DNA of 64,000 nucleotides from Rubrivivax sp. (GTDB lineage Bacteria; Pseudomonadota; Gammaproteobacteria; Burkholderiales; Burkholderiaceae_C), in the NCBI GenBank assembly GCA_030680415.1, contig JAUXVE010000095.1, forward strand, positions 1-64,000, read 5' to 3'. Of the stretch, positions 43,026 to 57,284 are shown in pieces. Positions within the stretch are counted from its first letter, which is position 1. Each line of letters begins with the position of its first letter. The notes under the pieces are model-generated. The model was not told the origin of the DNA. It ran no database searches and saw only the letters and a program-made list of their open reading frames with translations. The position numbers and the translations under genes are program-made.

Positions 43026-43708
43026 CAGGGCAGCCGGTCGCCGCGGTCGCGCGGGAACCAGCGCTCGATCAGCGCAGCCGCACGGTCGCGGCCACCGAGG
43101 CCGAACGACAGCGCCAGCGCCACCACGATGCCGGCCAGCAGGATCAGGAAGGTCTGCTGGATGAGGCCGCCGCCGATGTCCAGGTGGTCCACCGCGAGCA
43201 GCACCACGAAGACCATCACGCCGTACTGCATGAGGCGGCCGAGCAATTCGCCGTCGCTGATCTCGGCGCTGCGGCAATAGCTCTGCACCGCGTTGCCGGC
43301 GAAACGGGCGAAGTAGCTGCCGAACACCACCACCAGCAGCGCCACCAGCAGCCGCGGCACGAACAGCAGCACCTTGCCGAGCAGGTCGGTGACCTGGGTC
43401 AGCCCCAGGCTGTTGAAGGCGATGATCAGCGACGCCAGGAGGACCAGCGCATAGGCGATCCAGCCGAACAGCTCGGTGGTGTCCTTCTCGGTGCCGCCTT
43501 GCTGCAGGAAGCCGTCGATGCCGGCGCGCTCGGTGAGGACGTGGAAGTTCAGCGCCCGCAGCGCCTTCACGACGCTGAAGCGGAAGGCCTTGGCCACCAG
43601 CCAGCCGATGAACAGCACGGCCAGCGCCAGTGCCAGCCTCGGCATGAAGGCGCCCACCTGGTGCAGCAGCGCGCGCAGCGGTTCCAGCATGACATCGATG
43701 TTCTGCAT
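43025..43708 (-). CDS. mechanosensitive channel-like protein (conserved TM helix/MscS-related)
   Basis: A 227-residue protein with four or five hydrophobic segments: [59 protein letters not shown] and [20 protein letters not shown]. The pairs of helices with the [13 protein letters not shown] and [11 protein letters not shown] patterns are those of the TM-helix repeat proteins related to small-conductance mechanosensitive channels (YkuT/CmpX type). The classical MscS beta domain is absent. It lies inside the glycogen/trehalose operon, 25 bases after treS and with its stop overlapping the glgX start, so it is made together with the trehalose enzymes. Release of solute on osmotic downshift would fit; this is inference. 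Confidence 0.82.
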   Translation of the reverse strand: MQNIDVMLEPLRALLHQVGAFMPRLALALAVLFIGWLVAKAFRFSVVKALRALNFHVLTERAGIDGFLQQGGTEKDTTELFGWIAYALVLLASLIIAFNSLGLTQVTDLLGKVLLFVPRLLVALLVVVFGSYFARFAGNAVQSYCRSAEISDGELLGRLMQYGVMVFVVLLAVDHLDIGGGLIQQTFLILLAGIVVALALSFGLGGRDRAAALIERWFPRDRGDRLP

Positions 43709-43733
43709 GTTCAGTCCCCTTGTTGCGGCGCCA

Positions 43734-47069
<3,336 letters not shown>

Positions 47070-47079
47070 GGGCGGCCCT

Positions 47080-49103
<2,024 letters not shown>

Positions 49104-49107
<4 letters not shown>

Positions 49108-51011
49108 GCCTGGGCTCCGTCGCACTGCAGCACCAGCACGCCGAGCGGCGGCAGGCGCAGGTTCAATGCGTGATAGCGACCGTGCGCCGACACCGGCACG
49201 CTGTGAACGCCGCCTTGGTTGCCCACGCCGCTGCCGCCATAGATGGCGGCGTCACTGTTCAATCGCTCGACCCAGTGGCCGGCCTGCGGCACGCCGACGA
49301 GGTAGTCGTCGCGCGGCAGCGGCGTGAAGTTGGCCACCACCAGCAGGCACGATCCGTCCCTGGCCTTGCGCAGGTAGCTCAGCACGCTGGCCTCGGCGTC
49401 GCCGGCGTCGGTCCATTCGAAACCGGCGGCGTCGAAATCCAGCTCATACAGCGCCGGCGCATTGCGGTAGAGGCGATTCAGGTCCTCCACCCAACGCTGC
49501 AAGCCGCCGTGGGCAGGGCTCTCCAGCAGCCACCAGTCCAGCGCATCGTCGTGGTTCCACTCGCGGCGCTGGCCGAATTCGCCGCCCATGAAGAGCAGCT
49601 TCTTGCCCGGGTGCGCCCACATGTGGCCGAACAGCAGGCGCAGGTTGGCGAACTGCTGCCAGTCGTCACCCGGCATTTTGTCGATGAGCGAACCCTTGCC
49701 GTACACCACCTCGTCGTGCGAGAGCGGCAGCATGAAGTTCTCGTTGAAGGCGTAGACCAGCGAAAAGGTCAGTTCATTGTGGTGCCAGCGGCGGTGGATG
49801 GGATCTTCGTGCATGTACTTCAGCGTGTCGTGCATCCAGCCCATGTTCCACTTCATGCCGAATCCCAGGCCGCCGACATGGGTCGGGCGCGACACCATCG
49901 GCCAGGCGGTCGATTCCTCGGCGATGATCTGCACGCCGGGGTGGTCGCGGTAGGCCGATTCGTTGAGCTGCCTCAGGAACGAGATCGCCTCCAGGTTCTC
50001 GCGGCCGCCGAAGGCATTCGGAATCCACTCGCCTTCCTTGCGCGAATAGTCCAGGTACAGCATCGACGCCACGCCGTCGACCCGCAAGCCGTCGATGTGG
50101 TATTCGTCGAGCCAGAACATGGCGCTCGACAGCAGGAAGGCCCGCACCTCGTTGCGGCCGTAATTGAAGACCGAGGAACTCCACTCCGGGTGAAAGCCCT
50201 GTCGCGGGTCGGCGTGTTCGTAGAGGTGCGTGCCGTCGAAGCGGGCCAGGCCATGCGTGTCGGCGGGGAAGTGCGACGGCACCCAGTCCAGGATGACGCC
50301 GATGCCGGCCTGGTGCAGGGCGTCGACGAGGAACTTGAAGTCCTGCGGCGTGCCGTAACGCGAAGTGGGGGCGAAGTAGCCGGTGGTCTGGTAGCCCCAC
50401 GAGCCGTAGAACGGATGCTCGGTGATCGGCATCAGTTCGACGTGCGTGAAGCCCAGGCGCCTGACGTATTCGACCAGCAGGACGGCCGCGCTGCGATAGT
50501 CGAGCATGGCGCCGGCCTCACCGCGCCGCCACGACCCCAGGTGCACCTCGTAGACGGACATCGGCAGATCCAGCGCGTTGCTCGCCGCACGCGAGCGCAT
50601 CCACGCCGCGTCGGCCCATTCATGGTCCTCGCTGCGCCAGGCCACCGAAGCCGTGGCCGGTGCCGGCTCGGCACAGCGCGCGAACGGGTCCGCCTTCTCG
50701 ATCGACTCGCCGTCTGCGGTGCGGATCGAGTACTTGTACTTTTGGCCCTGCACGACGTGCGGGATTTCGACTTCCCACAGACCACTGCCGTCGGCCCGCG
50801 GCGCGGCAACATGCAGGCCCTCTTGCCAGCCATTGAAATCGCCGACCACGCAGAGCGACCATGCATTCGGCGCCCATACCGTGAAGCGGGCCGAGCCGGG
50901 CCCCAGCCTGCAGCCGAGCTTCTGATACAGCCGGCCATGCGTGCCCTCGCGGAACAGGTGGATGTCCTGCTCGCCGAGGGCTTCGATCGAAGATACATTT
51001 GTACAAAGCAT
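49104..51011 (-). CDS. glgB: 1,4-alpha-glucan branching enzyme
   Basis: A 635-residue GH13 branching enzyme with one N-terminal CBM48 domain ([20 protein letters not shown]). Catalytic motifs: [18 protein letters not shown], Asp in [19 protein letters not shown], Glu in [15 protein letters not shown] and Asp in [33 protein letters not shown] follows. It introduces alpha-1,6 branches into the glucan made by GlgE. It is the first gene of the eight-gene minus-strand operon. The start at 51011 has only a weak ribosome site; a nearby downstream start before LGEQDIHLF is not excluded. It diverges from mlaE across 210 bases that contain no further gene. Confidence 0.94.
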
Positions 51012-51221
51012 TCGTGGAGCTTACCTTCGAACGACGAAACCTGTCCAGACGCCCACTGGCATCACAGGCACACGCATCCCACGCTGCCGGCCCCACGGCG
51101 TGTGGGCTATTCTCTTTCGTGTGGCGTCGTCGCGGGGCGGCGCCGCGCAACGTGCCGGCCACGCCTGGGCTCGAACCAGGGCCATTGTCGACCTCCGACG
51201 CGCTGCCCGGCCCGAGGACAA

Positions 51222-52334
51222 ATGCCCATCACAGACCCCCCATGGCTGACGGCTGACACCCACGGTGGGCAGGCCACGCTGCGGCTGGCCGGGGCGTGGC
51301 GCCTGGCCAGCCTGGCCGAGATCGACCGCGCGCTGGCACAGACGACGCCGCCGGCGGTCGTCGATGGCAGCGCGCTGGTCGAGCTCGACAGTGCGGCCGC
51401 ACTGGTGCTGCTGCGTGCGCTGGGCCGCGGCGGCGCCGCGGGCCCGGCTTGGACCGGCTTCAGCGAAGTCCACGCGCGCATCCTGGGCCAGGTCCGCGGG
51501 CAACTGGAGGCGCTGGCGGCGGCGCCGTCGCTGCGGCGCGAGGGCCCGCTGGCGCGCATCGGTCGCCACACGGCGGCGCTGGGCGCGTTGCTGCACGGCC
51601 ATCTGAACATGCTGGGCCTCACGGTCGCCGCGTTCGGTGCGGTGCTGGTGCAGCCGCGCCGGCTGCGGCTGCGCGAAACGACGGTGCAGCTCGAGCAGAC
51701 GGGGCTCGACGCCATTCCGGTGGTGGCGCTGGTGACGCTGCTGATCGGCCTCGTCATCACCTACCTGCTGGGGCTGCAGGCCGAGATCTACGGCGCCAAC
51801 ATCTTCGTCGTCGACGGCGTCGGCATCGGCGCGACGCGCGAGTTCGCACCCATCATCGTCGCCATCATCGTGGCCGGCCGCTCGGGCGCGGCCTTCACGG
51901 CGCAGCTGGGTTCGATGCGGCTGACCGAAGAGACCGACGCCATCCGCACGCTCGGCCTGTCGCCGATGCAGGTGCTGGTGGTGCCGCGCGTGCTGGCGCT
52001 GATGGTGGCGCTGCCGCTGCTCGTGTTCGTCGGCGACGTGATGAGCCTGCTCGGCGCGATGGCCATCGCCGGGCCGATGCTCGACATCACGCCGCTGGCC
52101 TTCCTGGCGCGGCTGCGCGAGGAACTGGCGCTGCGCCATGTCATCGTCGGCCTGGCCAAGGCGCCGGTGTTCGCGCTGGCGATCGCGGTCATCGGCGTGC
52201 GCATGGGCATGACCGTGGGCCGCGACACGCGCGCCCTGGGCGCTGCCACCACGTCCACCGTGGTGCAGAGCATCGTCGCCGTGATCCTGCTCGACGCGGC
52301 CTTCGCCGTCGTGCTGCAGGCCTTGGGCCTGTGA
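51222..52334 (+). CDS. mlaE: MlaE-family ABC transporter permease with N-terminal STAS-like domain
   Basis: A 370-residue protein. Residues 1-100 resemble a STAS/MlaB-like domain (TLRLAGAWRLASLAEID, VVDGSALVELDSAAALVLL), and about 120-370 form the MlaE permease with ALVTLLIGLVITYLLGLQAE, FAPIIVAIIVAGRSGAAFTAQLG (quoted in part) and GMTVGRDTRALGAATTSTVV. The family moves phospholipids between the inner and outer membrane. It heads the operon mlaE-mlaF-mlaD-lipoprotein, with overlapping codons throughout. A separate MlaB and the periplasmic MlaC are not encoded here. Confidence 0.92.
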   Translation: MPITDPPWLTADTHGGQATLRLAGAWRLASLAEIDRALAQTTPPAVVDGSALVELDSAAALVLLRALGRGGAAGPAWTGFSEVHARILGQVRGQLEALAAAPSLRREGPLARIGRHTAALGALLHGHLNMLGLTVAAFGAVLVQPRRLRLRETTVQLEQTGLDAIPVVALVTLLIGLVITYLLGLQAEIYGANIFVVDGVGIGATREFAPIIVAIIVAGRSGAAFTAQLGSMRLTEETDAIRTLGLSPMQVLVVPRVLALMVALPLLVFVGDVMSLLGAMAIAGPMLDITPLAFLARLREELALRHVIVGLAKAPVFALAIAVIGVRMGMTVGRDTRALGAATTSTVVQSIVAVILLDAAFAVVLQALGL

Positions 52335-53233
52335 GTGCCGGCGCCGTGATCACCACCCTGCCGGCCGCGGCGGCGGCCGCGTTACCGGTGATCGAAGTCG
52401 AGGACATCGTCACCCGCTTCGGCGCGCAGACCGTGCACGACGGCGTGGCGTTCAGCGTCGGCCGCGGCACCCTGGTGGCGCTGATCGGCGGCAGTGGCAC
52501 CGGCAAGTCGGTGCTGCTGCGCGAGATGATCGGCCTGCAGCGGCCCAGCGCCGGCCGCGTACGGCTGCTCGGCACCAGCCTGTGGGACGCCACGCCGGCC
52601 GAGCTGGAGGCGCTGCGCCGACGCTTCGGCATGATGTTCCAGGACGGCGCGCTGTTTTCGTCATTGACGGTGGCGCAGAACGTCGCCGTGCCGCTGCACG
52701 AACACACCGGGCTCGGCAAGGCGACGATCGACGCGCTGGTCGCGCTGCGGCTGCTGCAGGCCGGGCTGCCGGTGGCCGCCGGCGCCAAGATGCCCAGCGA
52801 GCTGTCGGGTGGCATGCGCAAGCGCGCTGCGATCGCGCGGGCGATCGCGCTCGAGCCCGAAATCCTGTTCCTCGACGAGCCGACCTCGGGGCTGGACCCG
52901 ATCACCGCGCGCGCCTTCGACCGCCTGGTGCGATCGCTGGTCGACGACCTCGGCATCACCGTGTTCCTGGTGACGCACGACCTCGACACGCTGCTGGGCG
53001 TGGTCGACCGGCTGATCGTGCTGGCGGGCGGCAAGGTGCTGGCCGACGGCCCGGTACGCGACGTGATGGCCGTCGACGACCCGTGGATCCGCGAGTACTT
53101 CTCGGGGCGGCGGACCCTCGTGCCGTCGAAGTCCGCGCAGGCGGACTTCGGGCCGCGGCACGCAAGCCCCACGCAGGCAGGCGCAGGCTCTGAGTCCGGG
53201 GGCCTCCAGTTAGACTCGAGCGATGGAAGCTGA
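52331..53233 (+). CDS. mlaF: MlaF-family ABC transporter ATP-binding protein
   Basis: A 300-residue ATPase. Walker A IGGSGTGKSVLLREMIG, Q-loop FQDGALFSSLTVAQN, signature LSGGMRKRAAIARA, Walker B ILFLDEPTSGLDP and the H-loop VTHDLDTLL are all intact. It starts with GTG at 52331, overlapping the mlaE stop. The last 35 or so residues (from TLVPSKSAQADFGPR) are low-complexity and encoded partly by a 9-base-arm hairpin, beyond the usual family end. The gene overlaps mlaD by 11 bases. Confidence 0.92.
   Translation: MSAGAVITTLPAAAAAALPVIEVEDIVTRFGAQTVHDGVAFSVGRGTLVALIGGSGTGKSVLLREMIGLQRPSAGRVRLLGTSLWDATPAELEALRRRFGMMFQDGALFSSLTVAQNVAVPLHEHTGLGKATIDALVALRLLQAGLPVAAGAKMPSELSGGMRKRAAIARAIALEPEILFLDEPTSGLDPITARAFDRLVRSLVDDLGITVFLVTHDLDTLLGVVDRLIVLAGGKVLADGPVRDVMAVDDPWIREYFSGRRTLVPSKSAQADFGPRHASPTQAGAGSESGGLQLDSSDGS
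53128..53149. repeat. perfect hairpin in the 3' coding end of mlaF
   Basis: GAAGTCCGC and GCGGACTTC are separated by GCAG, giving a 9-base perfect stem. It lies inside the extra C-terminal tail of mlaF and looks like an inserted dispersed palindrome that stayed in frame. It could also attenuate transcription between mlaF and mlaD. Confidence 0.6.
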
Positions 53234-54275
53234 GGCGCGTTACACCTGGGTCGGTGCGGTGGTGCTGGCGCTGCTGGGGGCGCTGGTCGCGGCCGTGTTG
53301 TGGCTGCGCAATACCGGCAGCGACGAGCGCTTCAGCCGTTACGCGATCCACTTCGAGCACCAGGCCCTCGACGGCCTGGAAGTCGGCGCCGAGGTCACGC
53401 TGCGCGGCATCCGCGTCGGCCGCGTCGAGGACTACGACCTGCCCGGCGAGAACCTGAACCGGGTCCGCGTTCAGGTGCGCGTCGACCGCCGCGCGATACT
53501 GCACACCAACACGGTGGCCGTGGTGACACGCAATTTCGTCACCGGCATTGCGGCGATCACGCTGGTCAACGGCGACCCCCCCGGCGAACTGCTCGTCCAG
53601 GTGCCCGCAGGCGAGACCCTGCCGGTGATCGGCGAGGGCCGCTCCGACATGCAGGAGATCGCCGGCCGCGTCAACAAGGTCGGCGAGATGGCCACCATCG
53701 CCATCGCCAACCTGAATCAGTTGCTCAGCGCCGAGAACCGCGAAGCCTTCATGGCCACGGTGCACAACCTGCGCGACCTCACGACCGGCATCAAGCAGCG
53801 GCTGCAGTCGCTGGACGGCACGCTGACCCGCCTCGGCCGGGCTGCCGGGGACGTCGGCCAGGCCGCGACGCATGTCGGCGGCGCCGTCACCGACATCGGA
53901 AACGCCGCGGCCGGCGTCGGTGCCGCCGCAGCGACGCTGGGGCAGGCTGGTGAACGCGTGGCCACGGTCGCTGAAAGCGGTGGCAAGCGGCTGGACGCCA
54001 CGCTGGCCGAGACCGAGCGCGCCGTCGCCGACGCACAGCGTGCGTTCGCCCGCATCGCCGCCGCCAGCGACGCACTGCAGCAGCAGGCGTTGGTGACGGC
54101 GAACCGGCTGGAACAATCCGCTGTCAACATCGACGACCAGCTGAGCGCGGCGGTCACCGAACTGCGACTGAGCGTCGAAACCGGTGCGCGCGTGCTCGAC
54201 CGCCTGCGCGAGCCGCGTGCCGCGCTGCTGGGCCCGGGCCCGGCGCAGTTGGGGCCGGGGGAGAAAGCACCTTGA
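53223..54275 (+). CDS. mlaD: MlaD/MCE-domain substrate-binding protein
   Basis: A 350-residue MCE protein. One N-terminal helix (TWVGAVVLALLGALVAAVLWL) is followed by the MCE domain (FEHQALDGLEVGAEVTLRGI, then RVGRVEDYDL). The long C-terminal region (about 160-330) is alpha-helical with Ala/Gly-rich heptad-like repeats, as in MCE proteins that form tunnels or needle-like structures in the periplasm. It belongs to the same lipid transporter as MlaE and MlaF. It overlaps mlaF by 11 bases. Confidence 0.91.
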   Translation: MEAEARYTWVGAVVLALLGALVAAVLWLRNTGSDERFSRYAIHFEHQALDGLEVGAEVTLRGIRVGRVEDYDLPGENLNRVRVQVRVDRRAILHTNTVAVVTRNFVTGIAAITLVNGDPPGELLVQVPAGETLPVIGEGRSDMQEIAGRVNKVGEMATIAIANLNQLLSAENREAFMATVHNLRDLTTGIKQRLQSLDGTLTRLGRAAGDVGQAATHVGGAVTDIGNAAAGVGAAAATLGQAGERVATVAESGGKRLDATLAETERAVADAQRAFARIAAASDALQQQALVTANRLEQSAVNIDDQLSAAVTELRLSVETGARVLDRLREPRAALLGPGPAQLGPGEKAP

Positions 54276-54277
54276 AG

Positions 54278-54904
54278 ATGTCGCGCCGCTTTGCCGTGCT
54301 GGGCCTGGCCACGGTGCTCGCCGGCTGCATTTCGGTCGGCAGCAGCGACAGCGCGGCGCCGCACGCCAGTCATCTGCTGCACGACACGGCCGCCAGGGTC
54401 GAGCGCCGCGCGCAGCCGCTGGTGGCGGCCTTGCTGATCCAGCCCTTGCCGGGCAACGCGCTGGCCGACACGGCGTCGATCGCGTATTCCCGCCGCGCCA
54501 ACGAGTTTGCCTTCTACCAGCTGGCGTCGTGGACCGAACGCCCGGTGCGCCAGCTGCCGCGCCTGCTGCAGCGCCGGCTGGAGGCGCGCGGAGTGGCCGG
54601 CGCGGTGGGCCTGCTGGGCGAGCCGCTGCGTGGCGACTGGCTGCTGGCGATGGCCATCGACACCCTGCATCACGATGTCGCCACGCCGCCCGGGGTGGCG
54701 CGTTTCGCGCTGACGGCCGAGCTGTTCGACCGCCGCAACCGCACGCGCGTCGCGCGCCGCCAGTTCGAAGCCACAGTGCCGACGGCACGCGCCGACTCGG
54801 CGGCGGCGGCAGCAGCGATGTCGCAAGCGGTCAGTGCCACCTTCGACACGCTGGGGCCCTGGCTCGAGGACGAGCTGCAACGCGCCATCGCGGCCCAACC
54901 CTGA
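54278..54904 (+). CDS. ABC-type transport auxiliary lipoprotein (PqiC-like)
   Basis: A 208-residue lipoprotein. A lipobox ends the signal peptide (AVLGLATVLAGC, Cys at residue 17). The mature part has RANEFAFYQLASWTERPVRQL, the core of the ABC_trans_aux family that includes PqiC. It probably supports the MlaEFD transporter at the outer membrane. The ATG at 54278 gives a normal signal peptide; a TTG at 54272 overlaps the mlaD stop and is an alternative with a better-spaced GGGGGAG site. The 84 bases to the convergent reductase hold no gene. Confidence 0.85.
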   Translation: MSRRFAVLGLATVLAGCISVGSSDSAAPHASHLLHDTAARVERRAQPLVAALLIQPLPGNALADTASIAYSRRANEFAFYQLASWTERPVRQLPRLLQRRLEARGVAGAVGLLGEPLRGDWLLAMAIDTLHHDVATPPGVARFALTAELFDRRNRTRVARRQFEATVPTARADSAAAAAAMSQAVSATFDTLGPWLEDELQRAIAAQP

Positions 54905-54988
54905 GCCGGCCGCTGCTGCCGCAATTCGGGCCGGCGGCCGGGAGTCGGCGCACGGCCAGCAGCGCATGGCGCCCGGCGCGCCAGCGCG

Positions 54989-55978
54989 TCAGTCGATACG
55001 CACCACATAGCGCCCGCGCATCTGCCCGGCGATCAGCCTGGCGGCCGCTGCCGGCGCCTCGGCCAGCGCGATCTCGGTGATCATGCGCTCCAGCAGCGCC
55101 GGATCGAGGTCGCGCGCGAGGCGGTCCCAGGCCTGCTGGCGCCGTGCACGCGGCGCCATCACGCTGTCCACGCCGGCCAGCGTGACGCCGCGCAGGATGA
55201 AGGGCGCCACGCTGCCGGGCAGGTCCATGCCCTGCGCCAGCCCGCAGGCCGCCACCACGCCGCCGTAGCGCGTCTGCGCCAGCGCGTTGACGAGCGTGTG
55301 GCTGCCCAGCGCGTCGACCACGCCGGCCCAGCGCTCCTTCTGCAGCGGCTTGCCGGCGGCGGCGAACTCGGCGCGGTCGACCACCGCAGCGGCGCCCAGC
55401 GCGTTCAGGTAGTCGGCTTCCTGGGGTTTGCCACTGGCGGCCGTGACGCGGTAGCCCAGCCGCGACAAGAGGGCGATCGCCACGCTGCCGACACCGCCGG
55501 TGGCGCCGGTGACGAGCACGTCGCCGTCCGCGGGCTGCAGGCCGTGGCGTTCCAGCGCCAGCACGCACAGCATGGCCGTATAGCCTGCGGTGCCGATGGC
55601 CATGGCCTGGCGCGGCGTGAAGGCGGCGGGCAGCTTCACCAGCCAGTCGCCCTTGAGCCGTGCGCGTTCGGCCAGGCAACCCCAGTGGGTTTCGCCGACG
55701 CCCCAGCCGTTGTGCACGAAGCGCTCGCCGGGCTGCCAGTCGGGGTGGCGGCTTTCGAGCACGGTGCCGGCGCCGTCGATGCCGGGCACCATCGGCCAGG
55801 CGCGCACGACGGGGGCACGGTTGGTCAGCGCCAGGGCGTCCTTGTAGTTGATCGTCGAGTACTCGGGCTGCACCAGCACGTCGGCCTGATTCCATTCCGG
55901 GAGGCGCGATTCGTCCAGTGTCGTCAGGCCGGCGCGGAAGCCGGCGTCGTCTTTCTCGAGCAGCAGGGCCTTGAACAT
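54989..55978 (-). CDS. acuI: AcuI/YhdH-type quinone oxidoreductase (acrylyl-CoA reductase family)
   Basis: A 329-residue zinc-independent MDR oxidoreductase. The opening [18 protein letters not shown], the block [19 protein letters not shown] and the NADPH-binding [19 protein letters not shown] are those of YhdH/AcuI, which reduces acrylyl-CoA to propionyl-CoA and confers acrylate tolerance. The exact substrate is inferred. It converges on the lipoprotein gene and diverges from moaA with a 177-base gap. Confidence 0.88.
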   Translation of the reverse strand: MFKALLLEKDDAGFRAGLTTLDESRLPEWNQADVLVQPEYSTINYKDALALTNRAPVVRAWPMVPGIDGAGTVLESRHPDWQPGERFVHNGWGVGETHWGCLAERARLKGDWLVKLPAAFTPRQAMAIGTAGYTAMLCVLALERHGLQPADGDVLVTGATGGVGSVAIALLSRLGYRVTAASGKPQEADYLNALGAAAVVDRAEFAAAGKPLQKERWAGVVDALGSHTLVNALAQTRYGGVVAACGLAQGMDLPGSVAPFILRGVTLAGVDSVMAPRARRQQAWDRLARDLDPALLERMITEIALAEAPAAAARLIAGQMRGRYVVRID

Positions 55979-56155
55979 GATCTCTCTATGAGGTTGGCAG
56001 GAACCCGCATGCTGCCGCTTCTGCGGTCATGCGGCAAGCGCCGCGGCGCCGAGCCTCGTCGTCGGCCGCTTCATGGCCGCACCGTGCCAGCTGAACCCGG
56101 GACCGCAGCACGGCCATGGGCCTGGGCATCGCCCGCGGGGCGGCACAATCCCGGC

Positions 56156-57280
56156 ATGGGCGAAACCTTCATACCGCTGGCGGACCTGCGCTACGCCGCC
56201 GACGTGCCGCGCATCCCCGAGACTGCCCTGCCCCCCGGCGGCCTGCTCGCCGACCGCCTGGGCCGGCCGCTGCGCGACCTGCGCATCTCGGTCACCGACC
56301 GCTGCAACTTCCGCTGCAGCTACTGCATGCCCAAGGAGGTCTTCGACAAGGCCTACCGATTCCTGCCGCACAGTTCACTGCTGAGCTTCGAGGAGATCAC
56401 GCGCGCGGCGCGGCTGTTCGTCGCCCACGGCGTGAGCAAGCTCAGGCTGACCGGTGGCGAGCCCTTGCTGCGCAAGAACCTCGAGGTGCTGATCGAGCAG
56501 CTGGCCGCGCTGCGCACGCCCGAGGGCGAGGCGCTGGACATCACGCTGACCACCAACGGCTCGCTGCTCGAACGCAAGGCCGCGGCGCTGCGCGCGGCGG
56601 GATTGAGGCGCGTGACGGTGAGCCTGGACGCCCTCGACGACTCCATCTTCCGTCGCATGAACGATGTCGACTTCCCGGTCGCCGACGTGCTGCGGGGCAT
56701 CGATGCCGCCCTGCGCGTCGGGCTGGCGCCGATCAAGATCAACATGGTCGTCAAGCGCGGCACCAACGACCACGAGATCGTGCCGCTGGCGCGCCACGTG
56801 CGCGACACCTACGGCCCGGGCGTGATCCTGCGCTTCATCGAGTACATGGACGTGGGTGCCACCAACGGCTGGTGCATGGACGAGGTGCTGCCTTCGGCCG
56901 AGGTGGTGAGGCGGCTTGCCGATGTGTTCCCGCTGCAGCCGATCGAGCCCAATGCCAGTGGGGAAACCGCAGCGCGCTGGCGCTACCTGGACGGCGGCGG
57001 CGAGATCGGCGTCATCAGCAGCGTCACCCAGGCCTTTTGCCGCGACTGCAACCGGGCGCGGCTGTCCACCGAAGGCAAGCTGTTCCTGTGCCTGTTCGCC
57101 AGCCGCGGGCACGACCTGCGCACACTGTTGCGCGGCGCCTACAGCGACGAACAGATCGCAGCGGCGATCGGCCTCATCTGGGGCGAACGGGAAGACCACT
57201 ACTCCGAGCTGCGCGGGGCCGGCACGGCGGCGGCCGGCAGCGGCGAGCGCCGCGTCGAGATGCACTACATCGGGGGCTGA
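56156..57280 (+). CDS. moaA: GTP 3',8-cyclase (molybdenum cofactor biosynthesis)
   Basis: A 374-residue radical SAM enzyme that starts molybdopterin synthesis from GTP. The N-terminal cluster motif is [15 protein letters not shown], with [14 protein letters not shown] following. The C-terminal cluster ligands are in [20 protein letters not shown], and the protein ends with Gly-Gly (MHYIGG) as the family requires. The N-terminus is about 30 residues longer than E. coli MoaA. It stands apart from the MobA-like gene at 9 kb; no other moa gene is in view. Its end is 4 bases from the convergent RND permease gene. Confidence 0.95.
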   Translation: MGETFIPLADLRYAADVPRIPETALPPGGLLADRLGRPLRDLRISVTDRCNFRCSYCMPKEVFDKAYRFLPHSSLLSFEEITRAARLFVAHGVSKLRLTGGEPLLRKNLEVLIEQLAALRTPEGEALDITLTTNGSLLERKAAALRAAGLRRVTVSLDALDDSIFRRMNDVDFPVADVLRGIDAALRVGLAPIKINMVVKRGTNDHEIVPLARHVRDTYGPGVILRFIEYMDVGATNGWCMDEVLPSAEVVRRLADVFPLQPIEPNASGETAARWRYLDGGGEIGVISSVTQAFCRDCNRARLSTEGKLFLCLFASRGHDLRTLLRGAYSDEQIAAAIGLIWGEREDHYSELRGAGTAAAGSGERRVEMHYIGG

Positions 57281-57284
57281 GCGC

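Noticed and set aside
49170-51221. plus-strand open frame leading into mlaE
   Set aside because: Antisense to glgB; the MlaE protein with its STAS-like domain begins at 51222.
51150-51235. tRNA-like sequence on the minus strand with a perfect T-arm (CCTGG, TTCGAGC, CCAGG)
   Set aside because: No 7-base acceptor stem, no proper D-arm and no 7-base anticodon loop could be folded, and CCA is lacking. At best a relic; not reported as a gene.
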